Shown here: piece by piece, positions 48,460 to 60,249 of the stretch | How positions within the stretch are numbered: position 1 is the first letter of the stretch | Layout: each line of letters starts with the position of its first letter | Assembly: GCA_963693285.1 (NCBI GenBank) | Contig: OY848918.1 | Location: 3,663,876 to 3,727,875 of the forward strand | From: Xestospongia muta | Lineage: Eukaryota; Porifera; Demospongiae; Haplosclerida; Petrosiidae | Direction of reading: 5' to 3' | Length of the DNA stretch: 64,000 nucleotides | Translations under genes and position numbers: made by a program | The notes under the pieces: model-generated | Database searches by the model: none | What the model saw: the letters and a program-made list of their open reading frames with translations, nothing else | What the model was told of the DNA's origin: nothing

Positions 48460-49200
48460 ACCATGATGAATGAATAGGATTGCAATGCTGTCACTCTCAT
48501 TTGTATGAATATAAAGTAACCATTGAGGACTCTAGGACTACTTTACATTATTGTTACCACTTGAAGGTCCAGGATGGTATATCTTACCTATACCAATATA
48601 CAGTTGTATCAATTCTATTTAAAGTATTAAGAGATGGTATCAACGTTAGCATATAGATACTAACATTCATCTGCTGCTATTAACCAACATATTTTTAGTA
48701 TCTGGTCTTCATCATCTAAATAAATATGTACATGATTGTGAACATCAACTTAGGGGCTAAGGCATCAATATTAAGACATTTTGATAATATCATAGCTATT
48801 AGCACTACTTCAGCACTACTGTATCATAACCTTAAGTACTACTTCAGGTCAATTGTCAAGAAAAGGACATTTTTGGTGTTGACTGAGAGCTAGAAAAGTC
48901 ACCAAAAGAAAACTGAACAAACAAAGTCTCATATGTTTGGAGGTCATCATGTTCATATATATCACATCACTAAAATATTAACTATTTATAAGTGAATTTA
49001 TATTGCATTTTGGTATTTTGGGAAAGTTTTAGAAAGTTACAGCTTCATCATTGACAGCTGGTTTTAATTTTTTTTTAGTTCGATGCTACTGATGTTTTTT
49101 ATTGATTGTTAAGTATACAGCTGGTCTCTTATCATACCTAGACAACACTTCAAAGTGACTTTCACATTGATATAAAAACTAATACACACTATATTATTGG
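48460..49200. repeat. Inverted counterpart of 5510-6290
   Basis: Matches the reverse complement of the block downstream of pseudogene C and ends close to the 3' end of L, as the other copy does next to C. It marks old duplication of a receptor gene together with its 3' flank. Confidence 0.7.
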
Positions 49201-49212
49201 GAGCAATCACTA

Positions 49213-51304
49213 TTAATATTTTATCACTCCATATGCAGTACATGTGTTCATCTCTAGTTCAGTAGTAGGTAGTGTATTAGTGATCATATCAACATTCTCA
49301 TATTGAGGTAGCACTTGATGAGGGACAGTATTTGTTAGTGGATTAACAGGAGATGGTACAGTATCTACAATGGATGATACCATTTACAAACTATTCCCAC
49401 TGTTAGTATTACTTTGTCTCAGTGACTTAGTTCTTTTTATCCAACATATCACTATATGTACTAGTACAGTACATACCAGTATTAGAACTGACACACCCAC
49501 TAGAGTACCTAATATATATATTACAGTAATACATTATACAGTATACATAATAATATAATTATATGACAACAGTTTTCTTGTTGAGAGTCAACTATTTACT
49601 AACTTATATTAATATGACTACTAGTGTTTATATTATTGTCATATTTATTACCTCCTAATATACCAGTAGCTGTTACAAGCACTTTATCAACTTGTGTATT
49701 ATCTATATGACATACATAGAGATATTGATAACAAATGTACTAATAGGCATACAGTCACATGATCTTGTTGTAACCATTGAAACAAGACTTGTTAATACTG
49801 GACAAGTAGTAGGAAATACTGTTACCATAGAAACATAATGTGATACAGGACTAGTCATTTTAAGAGATGTATCAGTTGGTTCTAATCCAATAATAGTGAT
49901 ATTAGTAGATGATATTGCCCAGTCATCTGATAACGTACCCTCCTCTTCAATATCATATACATATATATTATATATATTAGTAGGTATATCATATGTACAT
50001 CCGATTACTGTACTAATACATACTGGAGAACACATCAATGATATGTTAGTACTGTAGGTAGAGGAGGTTAATGAAATAAGACAACCTTTAACAATAGCTC
50101 CTCTTATAAAATGACAGCTGTAACATGTTCTACCAATATTACTTAGGTCATTATATATTTGTAAGTCATTTATAATATACTTACTTAGTACAGTTGATTC
50201 TGTTACATCAATAACTGCTCCACTTGGTAATGATAAAGTCATTCTTGTCTTCCATATTTTATTCTCAGTTATATTTACAATATAGATGGTAACAACAATA
50301 ACTTCTTCATTAGTTATAATTATTGGATTATTTAGAAATATAGAATTATCTTCATTGTATATAACAACATTTAGTTGAGCTGACTCCACTGTATGTGGAC
50401 ATTGTTGAAGTTCCTAATATCACAAACATGAGGTATCTAGAGATATCATAATGTAACTTACCAAATCATATATTGTTATATTTAGTATCCAACTATTAAC
50501 TGATCTGATAAAGGTAGTTGTTAAATTACTTATATTAACTAAAATGAAAGTAATAAATTATACATTAGTAACCATAGTGATAATACCTCCTGGTACATGT
50601 AGTGATGTAGTACTTATCTCTCCTTCTCCACCTGAGTTATTACCAGCTACACTAATTGTATATGTACATATACCAAATCGGTTTATGAAATAAAACCATG
50701 TTGTAGAAGATGTAGTGTTCTGCGTAACTAGTTCTTCTCCATAAGTAACATTGATGATATAACCAGGTATGGATACCAGAGAGAAGGGTGGAGACCAGGA
50801 ACAGTTTATATACTGACATTGTAGATAACATATCAAGTTGTTGACAGCAGCTAGTTGACCTAATGAGAGGAGATATAATGACATATATCAGAAAGTGTGT
50901 TACCTTGTATTCTCAAGGTAGCATTATCAAAGTTAGTATAGAGATTGCCGTCAACAAATCCTGAAGCAAGGCATCTCACTACTGTATTGTTATATTGAGG
51001 ATATCCAGGAATAGTAAGACTAGAGCTAGATGATCCTGCTCCATTTGTAACAATACTAAGTTGAATAGTGTCATTATTAGTAGAAACTGTTCCATTAACA
51101 AACCAAATAATACCTACATCAGGATGATCCACTGAACATTGTTAATGAGCTAGTTGATAGACTCCAATGTTAGGAGATGGAGTAAATATGAACTGAACAG
51201 CTATATAATAAAACTAAATAAAATAGTACATTAGTTATTAATATAATCATACCTGTACATTTTAATATAATAGATACTAACAATATCAGTAGTAGCCATG
51301 TTGA
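49213..51304 (-). pseudogene. Gene L: M-type receptor with lost start, nonsense and exonised intron
   Basis: Exons: Ig 51200-50904, FN3 50859-50587, exon 4 50538-50462, large exon from 50413 to a stop at 49703, mini-exon 49669-49652, TM 49508-49413, tail 49364-49213. Lesions: the first exon keeps only its 3' half and breaks off at 51304, losing MDLVK; the Ig exon has TAA for TAC before the first Cys (LAH*QCS). Compared with M, a deletion removed the acceptor of a 45-base intron, so that intron's sequence now reads as coding (KYIINDLQI). A second deletion removed the donor after 'CDC', so the exon reads on to a stop (ISMYVI*) before the TM. The tail is intact (LPQYENV, CTAYGVIKY). Confidence 0.85.
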
Positions 51305-52214
51305 ACATTTAAAGTAATATAACATCTAAAAAATTTTTAAACCGAGTACTTTGCAGAAATTTAATTTGATTTCATAATATGTGCAATATTTTAGAGACAT
51401 CAATTAATAATATTAAAAAACCTAGAGGGCTGAACTTTTGAAAATAAAAGATGAAGTCAATTTCTTCAATTTTAAGGATGGATTTCTTTCTAAACTAATA
51501 TTTGACACTTTTACAAAGCTATATTACTTATTTGAAAGTTAGAAAGTCACCACCTTGATAATGAATAATTGACTTTTTGATGCTACTGTTGGGATTTCTG
51601 GGTCTAAAAAGTGAAATTTTTATCGCTGCACACATGTACAACTTGAGTAAACTTTTACAACTTGAAGTATAATAACATCAATGTGCATGTATAGTGTCTA
51701 AAATTTAACTAATAACATTGAATGTGATTGAGTTTCATTTCAGTAAAATCAAAGAAGTTTTAACTGGTGTAATTCAGCTTAATAACAAATATCATTATAT
51801 GTCACAGTAGTATAAATAATGCAGAAATTAATACTGCACAAATTATCTCTAGTCACTGCACACTTCTTTCCAATCACTGCACATTTGTGCAGTGATACCC
51901 CTAGTTTTTAGGCCCTGTGGGATTTTGGATTTTATAAGTAATGTAACAACCTGCTGGCAAGTTCAGGACAAAAACAATTATAGGACTGTCAGTACCTTTG
52001 ATCTTTCCTTGTATCATAATGCAATGTCTATTAACAATTACAGCTGTGTTTCTTTAATTAACTGTCTTAATTCCCTTTGATTAAGATATATTAATACTAA
52101 TCAGAATATTTTGTTATATTATAATCTCTAGGTACTAGTTTGTACTCCTGAGCTTACAATTTTTTATTATCTTTTACACATTACATATTAACAAAAATTC
52201 AACTTAACCAGATC
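51305..52214. other. Unique spacer upstream of L
   Basis: Starts exactly where the homology of L to its relatives ends. No exon supported; 'CACTGCACA'-type repeats occur near 51855-51895. An open frame at 51892-52080 has no splice context or recognisable content. Confidence 0.45.
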
Positions 52215-52480
52215 AACTATACTGATGTGACTCTATTACCTAATGGTCCTATTGCTGCTCCTAATCTCCTTCCTATAGCACCATATAGCCATATAGTGCA
52301 ATAGTATATGGTATATCAATAATAGTAGGACAATATAGTTTAGCACAACTGTATTATGAAAATGGAGCATCTATTGGGGAACATGTGAGTCTTGGTCATA
52401 ATACACATGATAGTACCCAAGTTTACAACTATATTCATCATCCTTGTTCTCATATTTCAACACACGCAATCCTTTAAGTA
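52215..52480 (+). pseudogene. Fragment related to the cytoplasmic exon of O
   Basis: Reads NYTDVTLLPNGPIAAPNL on the plus strand, matching NYTDVTSLPNGTITPPNL in the proline-rich cytoplasmic exon of O (60944-60552), followed by further similarity ('QYSLAQL') with stops in between. A relic of a second Death-domain-type gene. Confidence 0.65.
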
Positions 52481-52796
52481 TAGAAAATCCTGAATCTAAC
52501 TAAAATGAATCTGACAATCACAGCGATTACAATTTTTTGATGGGTTATGTGGTGGGCCTAGCAATTCCCTAGTAGTTAATTGTCAAAATCACAAATATTA
52601 ACAATAGTTTTAAACATAAATTGATATATGATTAATGGAATTACACAGGGAGGGTTGGTTATGGGTGAAACTGCAGCTAGAAAATAGAAAATAACTGTTG
52701 ATTTACAATACATTCAGTGTTAAGATACCACCTCGAAAGTAACGAAAATTTGAGTTTAATAACTCCACACAAAGATACATACACTATTATTAATCA

Positions 52797-55020
52797 CTAT
52801 TTTATCACACCATAAGCATCACATGTGATCATCTCTAGTTCAGTAGTAGGTAGTGTATTAGTGATCATATCAACATTCTCATATTGAGGTAGAACTTGAT
52901 GAGGGACAGTATCTGTTAGTGGATTAACAGGAGATGGTACAGTACCTACAATGGATAATATCATTTACAAACTATTCCCACTGTTAGTATTACCTTGTCT
53001 CAGTGACTTAGTTCTTCTTATCCAACATATCACTATATGTACTAGTACAGTACATACCAGTATTAGAACTGACACACCCACTAGACTACCTATATATACA
53101 TATAGTATAAATAGTAACATGTAGAGATAAATTTATTCAACTACACAATTTGTGGTTCAGGTAAAATATTTAAGACTATATCTAAGCATAGTATAATATT
53201 GAGTACGTGTACATATATATTACTGTAATTTAGTGAAGTTAATTCAAGTTTAATATTATTTTGATAGACTTTTAGTCAGAGATATAGTTTTTTGTCTAGC
53301 TTACATATTGTAAACTTTTAAGTACAAATAAATTTTTCATTATAAATTACATACCTCCTAATGCAGCTGTTACACAACTGGTGTTCTTATGAACAACTGT
53401 ATGTATAGGACATGTAACTGATAATTGAAAATAAGTTATGGTAATAACAAAATGTATGTTACACTCACTTGAATAATCACTTGTTCTTTTAGTGATTATT
53501 ATTGTACGAAATGATACAATGGTCACTGGAGGAGATGGTTCTATTCCAGTAATAGTGATATTAGTAGATGATATTGCCCAGTCATCTGATAATGTACCCT
53601 CCTCTTCAATATCATATACATACATATTATATATACCACTAGGTATATCATATGTACATCCAATTACTGTACTACTACATACTGGAGAACACATCAATGA
53701 TATGTTAGTGCTGTAGGTAGAGGAGGTTAATGAAATAAAACAACCTTTAACAATAGCTCCTCTTATAAAATCACAGCTGTAACATGTTCTACCAATATTA
53801 CTTAGGTCATTATATAGGGTAGCTTCAATAATATCATATGTACCTAATGAATAGGAAAATATTTGTAAGTCATTTATAATGTACTTACTTAGTACAGTTG
53901 ATTCTGTTACATCAATAACTGCTCCACTTGGTAATGATAAACTCATTCTTGTCTTCCATATTATATTCTCAGTTATATTTACAATATAGATGGTAACAAC
54001 AATAACTCCTTCATCAGTTAGAATTATTAGATTATTTAGAAATATAGAAGAATTATCTTCATTGTATATAACAACATTTAGTTGAGCTGACTCCACTGTA
54101 TGTGGACATTGTTGAAGTTCCTAATATCACAAACATGAGGTATCTAGAGATATCATAATGTAACTTACCAAATCATATATTGTTACATTTAGTATCCAAC
54201 TATTAACTGATCTAATAAAGGTAGTTGTTAAATTACTTATATTAACTAAAATGAAAGTAATAAATTATACATTAGTAACCATAGTGATAATACCTCTTGG
54301 TACATGTAGTGATGTAGTAGTTATCTCTCCTTCTCCAGCTGAGTTATTACCAGCTACACTAATTGTATAGTTACCAAATTGACTTGGACAGTACTGCCAT
54401 GTTGTAAAAGATGTAGTGTTCTGTGTAACTAGTTCACCTCCATAAGTAACATTGATGATATAACCAGGTATGGATACCAGAGAGAAGGGAGGAGACCAGG
54501 AACAGTTTATATACACACTTTGTACATGACATATCAAGTTGTTGACAGCAGCTAGTTTACCTAATGAGAGGAGATAAATTGGCATATATCAGAGAGTGTG
54601 TTACCTTGTATTCTCAGAGTAGATTTACTAGACTTGATATAATCACTATTGTTCACAGATCCTGCAGCAATACACTTCACTACTGTCTTGTTATATTGAG
54701 GATATCCAGTTATTGTAAGATTAGAGTTTTGTGGTCCTCCAGTTGTAATAATACCAAGTTGGACAATTTTATCATTATGACCATAACTTGTGCCATTTAT
54801 ATTCCAATTAACAGTCACACCAGTATGATCCACTAAACATTGGTAATGTGCTAGTTGATAGACTTCAATGTTAGGAGATGGAGTAAATATGAACTGAACA
54901 GCTATATAATAAAACTAAATAAAATAGTACATTAGTTATTAACATGATCATACCTGCACATTTTAATATAATAGATGCTAACAATATCAGTAATAGCCAT
55001 GTTGTCTTCACTAGATCCAT
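52797..55020 (-). CDS. Gene M: intact Ig-FN3 transmembrane receptor with YENV/AYGVI tail
   Basis: Nine exons give one open frame of 540 residues: 55020-54954, 54901-54605, 54560-54294, 54245-54169, 54120-53889, 53843-53469, 53417-53355, 53089-52994 and 52945-52797. Order: signal peptide MDLVKTTWLLLILLASIILK (1-22); Ig (23-121, 'HYQCLVD', 'VNWNINGT', 'VVKCIAAG'); FN3 (122-210, 'CSWSPPFSLVSIPGYIINV', 'YTISVAGNNSAGEGE'); a second type of Cys-rich juxtamembrane module (237-459, 'CYSCDFIRGAIVKGCFISL', 'GCTYDIPSGIYNMYVYDIEE'); TM (460-491, 'GVSVLILVCTVLVHIVICW', IRR); tail (492-540) with LPQYENV and CDAYGVIK. Two introns, 45 and 51 bases, have lengths divisible by three and no stop, so their retention would keep the frame. 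A TGATGTAAT pair lies at 55033-55052. Probable surface receptor; ligand unknown. Confidence 0.87.
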
Positions 55021-55032
55021 ATTGAGTTTATC

Positions 55033-55052
55033 ATTACATCATTATTACATCA
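55033..55052 (-). promoter_or_regulatory. Doubled TGATGTAAT motif upstream of M
   Basis: Copies at 55033-55041 and 55044-55052 in minus-strand sense, 13 bases before the M start codon, with the family's 11-base spacing. Confidence 0.6.
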
Positions 55053-56353
55053 CTATATATACACTATATGATGTATTATTTCTAAAGTGAAAATGTAGAC
55101 TGTTATGTTGCTAAAGTAGTGTTGTTGTGTTGAATTGCTAATAGTTTAATCTGTACATTATAGCTAACAGTTCATTATATACTAATTTTATGTATCATTA
55201 AAATAACTGTGTATATTGATTATTGTAAACATCATATATTGTAGTTGGAATATTATGTATCTTATAGGTAGCTTCACTAACAAACACACTGTCTTTATAC
55301 ATTGTGTATATTAGATAATGTACATATGGAGTTGTTGCTGATATAATTAATAAGTGAGTTTAAATCCTATTATGTTAATATTGACTTATTCTTCTAGGGT
55401 CACCATTGATGTCTAAAGTATGAAGTAATAAAAAATGATGATAATGTCTTAAGATATTACTTGTCAGCGATGAAGTGTATATTGAAGAGTAATTGTCATT
55501 ATATATGATAATAACATAATAATATATAATATTATATAATATATGCATTATATATAAAGTGAAATGTAGATTGTAATATTAATAACAACACTATCCCTTT
55601 ACTTACCTATCAGCATATAATAAGAAAGACTATTGAAATAATATTTGATTCTATATTGTTACAATATTGATTTCAAAGATTTCAGGGATGACAAAAGCTA
55701 CACATGAGCAAAAATTAGCTTGCATAACACTCAATACTAGACTTATAACATTGATACTAGATTACTTGCATCATCTTATCGATGTAAAACAAATTTAAGA
55801 ACAAATCAGAGGGCCATCCTGGCAATAACCATACATTGTATAGACTACTTGACCAAGTAAGTTTATACAATTATGTAATAACTTAGATATTGCCAGGGTA
55901 TAAAAATTACTTTAATGTTTACAAATTGCTGTTAGCAAACATGATATCATATAATAGTATTCAATTCAAAAGAACAAAACTTTGTGGTTAATAAATTTAT
56001 GTTCTTTCACAGAAACTCATTTGTACATGTACATTTTAAACTTATCTAGTTAACAGTTCTTTTTAGAAAAAGAATATTACATCATAGGAAATAAACTAAC
56101 CCACTATTGTTATTATAGCAATTGTAATGTTTCTCCACTGGTACAACTTTAATGTGCTAAACTAACATTGGCTTATTAAAGATTATACAGATGAATTTAT
56201 ATAGAGTATATGAAATTGTAAAATGAACAGCTTAATTCTTCTATACTAAAGACAATATCAAAATTCCAATCAGTAACTTTGTCCATAATGGTCACACTGA
56301 GCTTACTGATGATTTTGGCAATAATTTACAGGCAACATAAGAACCTATTCAAT
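55053..56353. other. Spacer upstream of M
   Basis: No exon supported. About 55680-55860 is a diverged relative of 63330-63450 upstream of O ('GCATCATCTTATC', 'GGCATCCT' / 'GGCCATCCT'). About 56158-56350 matches part of the P-unit 3' block (26265-26425). Confidence 0.5.
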
Positions 56354-56580
56354 TGTGACCTGGCAAAACATTTGTGACTTAATTTGTGAAAAGAGATCAC
56401 TGTTAAAACATCTCGACAAACAGTTTTGTATACATACAGTTGCTATATATATGCACTACTATTCATGGTAACTGTATGTGTACAAAACTGTTTTTGAGAT
56501 GTTTAAACAGTGGTTCCTTTTCACAAATCAGGTCACAAACGTTTGACACAAGTGGTCTCTTATTGCAAATCAGGTCACAA
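56354..56580. mobile_element. Foldback MITE with an empty site elsewhere
   Basis: Outer ends TTGTGACCTG (56354-56363) and CAGGTCACAA (56571-56580) are perfect inverted repeats. Longer imperfect arms, 56374-56443 and 56468-56536, pair around a 24-base loop. The related P-unit block has an uninterrupted 'TTCAATTAGTGG' at 26430-26441 where this copy is split, showing insertion. Non-coding. Confidence 0.75.
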
Positions 56581-58267
56581 ATAGTGGTTAAATACATTAT
56601 TATTAATGTTACTAGATAGCATCAAACTATCTTAATAGATAGTGTAGCATCTGTATCAGTGTTAATAAACAATAGTCTAATATTGAGGAGAGTCTCACTA
56701 CATGATTTAAAATGTAATAGGAAGCCTATACATTCATGATAAAGATCCAATCATGAAAAATAGTTATTCTGTATTGTGTTATAAATATAGTAGTGATTTT
56801 GTTAGATCCACACTTAACTCCTACGACAAGTAAATGATAATAACACTATTTATTACTATTGACTGTGTGATATATTATCATATTAATCATTGATATCCTG
56901 TATACCTGACTATTACCAAATCATTGTGAGATATTTAATTTCTGTACACACAAATAGCTCGGTTACTCTTGACAACATCTATAAATTATTTGTTTATCGT
57001 GCAAACGATACCTAGAGGAAAAAATAAATACATGTATTATTGTAAATTTCTTCATTAATCATGTTTTCCAAAGTGTAGGACAAAGTATCACTAAGTAATA
57101 TAAATTTTGCTGGTAGCTGTTAACTACATCTGTGCCTATTTGTGGTATTTAATACCAAACCCATCTTGAAAGCATGTACTGCATGTGTACTATATCAATT
57201 TGTGATATATGGTATTTATCAATTGAGAACATACACAGCTTATTATATAACTTGTAGTAAAGACAGTTTTGACAGTAATGAACTTATTATATAATGAGTT
57301 TATGTCCTTGTAATAAAAGTACACTAATACATAGTACTGTGATCTGTTTCTTTCTGATATATCTAAATCAGATGACAGAAAGACTATTATTTATGTCCTT
57401 GTAATAAAAGTAGACTAATGCTATTGGTTAGCATCTTCAAAAGTTAAGTAGATGTGTATAGAGTATGTCTGTCATGTGATGTAGATATTTTATTTAGATA
57501 ATTGGATTAACTAATATTGTTATATTATATCAGTTAGATAATTTATCAGTTGTTAAATGGTACCATTTCCCATTACTTTAGAATGGTGTACATAGATTAA
57601 GTTATACTCTAATACACAAAGCTACTATACTGATGGGAAAACTTTCATTAATACAGAGGCTAATAAATACATATAAATATTTGAAAGTGGCTTAAAAACA
57701 TGCTATGGTCAGTGGCTATAGTGTAATATCTATCCATAGAGAGTTGGATGTAGTGTAGCTATCCATTATAAGACAGTTTGTCTAATCATACTTCTTTTAA
57801 ATGAATTTTACTGAACTGGCAGAATTATATGCACAAAGAGGTGAGGTTATACACATTGATATCATATTGACAGTGAGTGTGTCACTATGGGTAAGTAAAA
57901 TTAAGTTAAGTGAATGGCAGTGAGCTAAAATGTGTTTACATACCTCCAAAGATGGACATTACTGTTGATTTTATTACTATTTCAATAAGGTATCCATTAT
58001 AATATGAACTAATGGCATTGTTATATATACATCAATGTGTTATATTGGTCTGAACACAAGATGTTGATGTATATACTCAGTATTAAAGTAATAGAGACAC
58101 ACAACAGTACCATGTATGTATACAATTTATAAACAGATACTATTATTGTTTATATTATAGAACGAGTGTTTATTAAGGTAGTTTATAAAGAAATATCTTA
58201 GCGCATGAAAATACCATTTGTAATAAAAGTTAAATGTTAGATTTGTTCCTTTCCTTCAGATATAAAT

Positions 58268-58273
<6 letters not shown>
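56581..58273. other. Spacer, no gene seen
   Basis: AT-rich. A 30-base direct repeat containing TTTATGTCCTTGTAATAAAA occurs at about 57298 and 57391. No coding or RNA feature recognised. Confidence 0.4.

Positions 58274-58337
<64 letters not shown>
58274..58337. repeat. (GA)n microsatellite
   Basis: An almost pure GA dinucleotide run of about 64 bases in intergenic sequence. Confidence 0.95.
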
Positions 58338-58338
<1 letters not shown>

Positions 58339-58937
58339 AAGACTATTGATCAGACATAACTGAATTTTTACATAAAATTAAATTTTAATACCAATTCAAA
58401 AAACAATTGTTGTTGAAAATATTACCTCATTAGGTGATATGTTCAACAACTAATGGCATTTACATCTATCCACCCTAGACATAAATTATAGACTAGACAT
58501 GATATTTCAAAAACAAGGTTATTAGTCATTAGATAAACTTTGTACATTATAATTTATAATAAACCATGACACACACACCTAATACAATGATTGGAATTAT
58601 GACACTGTCCTTAGTTCATCCATGTCTATTGTCTAGCTTGACAATGTTATGATATCGTCATGATGATGATTGTAACTAGAAATACTATATATATTGTATA
58701 TACACCTCATCAAATCTCAATAGATCATTACTTCTATATAATTTATGTTACAAAATACTTTAAAGTTTTGTCATAATTATATTTCATTTATAATGCCATT
58801 TAAAAATTACTGATACTTTTTTTGCTTGAATTTACTGACAGAAGAATTATATCACATTGCCATAGTAACAGGTTACTGAACATTTAAATTAAGTAAGATG
58901 TATATTACCATTGGTCATTTCAATTGACTACATGACT

Positions 58938-59403
58938 AGGTACATATGATATTACTGAAGCTACCCTATATAATGACCTAAGTAATATTGGTAGAATATG
59001 TTACAGCTGTCATTTTATAAGAGGAGCTATTGTAAAAGGTTCATTAACCTCCTCTACCTACAGTACTAACATATCATTGATGTGTTCTCTAGTATGTAGT
59101 AGTACAGTAATTGGATGTACATATGATATACCTACTGGTATATATAATATATATGTATATGATATTGAAGAGGAGGGTACATTATCAGATGACTGGGCAA
59201 TATCATCTACTAATATCACTATTACTGGATTAGAACCAATTTGTCCATCTATAAAAGTGATTATTTTATTATCACGTTCAGTTTCCATGGTTACTGGTAA
59301 AGTAACTATTTATGCTACAGCTCAAATAAGATTAATTTCCTCTCAGCTGTGTGTTTATAATTATAATAGTGAGCAAAGCGAAGCTGTGATAAGGGTACAC
59401 TAG
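58938..59403 (+). pseudogene. Gene N: orphan Cys-rich juxtamembrane exon
   Basis: Starting at a TAG acceptor-like site, the plus strand is open from 'TYDITEATLYNDLSNIGRIC' through 'CYSCHFIRGAIVKG', 'CTYDIPTGIYNIYVYDIEEE' and 'DDWAISSTNITITGLEP' to a stop at 59403. It matches exon 6 of M with an in-frame loss of three codons (the GCFI part, so the second Cys pair is reduced). After about 59300 it leaves the family. No signal, Ig, FN3, TM or tail exon is nearby, so it is most likely a fragment. Confidence 0.75.
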
Positions 59404-60249
59404 TATATATTACAGTGTATAAATGTGTGATGCTATCCTCAAATAAAGCTCAGTATATTACTATATTATGTACACTAAAGCATACACTACTTTATTGGAT
59501 ATAACTATCATATACTCTTATTAATGAGGGAATGTACACTTATCATAGTGTTGGTTTGTTTCTTAACATAACTATACATGTAGTATTCAAATATGGTAGT
59601 ACAGTTAGTGTATATTTGTACTGTTAATATAGCAGCTTGATACAAGTTCATTTACAGCTGGTAATTTGTTATCATTTAAATGTTTGTTCATTACTAAATA
59701 TATATATTTTAATAAAAAATATAAAAATCAATAAAAACTGAAAAATCAAAATCAATATTGTTATATCATTTAAAAAACATGACAAGGTCATATGTCAATT
59801 AATGCTATCTCATTAAACAGCACTGATATAGAAGTCACCAGATGTTTACACAAACTTGAACCTAGTGACCAGATACTATACTATGTCTGCATTAATATCA
59901 TAGTATACAGACATACTTAATGTTATGCAGTTTAACAAATGATTCCAACTACTTTTAACATTCATAAAGAGAACATTTGCCTTTACTGTGCTCATACTAG
60001 CCAGCACTGTTTGATTTAACTAATTTCATTCAGTTCAGGGTTAGAAAAACTACCTTTGTGTTTGTAAAATAGGTTGACAGTCTGAATGATGTAATAACAG
60101 CTGCATGTATGGCTTGGCTAAATCCTGTTATTATAGTTGATTACATCAATTACTTTCTGTCACTACATACTATAGAGTTCATAGTAAACTTTGTATGTAA
60201 AACATATGTAATAAAACAATAACACACTATGGTGGAGTTAGTACAGTTA
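59404..60249. other. Spacer with dispersed repeat
   Basis: No exon. 60000-60190 is the partner of 39800-39975 and contains part of the foldback element arm ('TTGGCTAAATCCTGTTAT'). Confidence 0.5.

Noticed and set aside
51892..52080. Plus frame of 62 codons
   Set aside because: No splice context, no family similarity and no repeat of it elsewhere.
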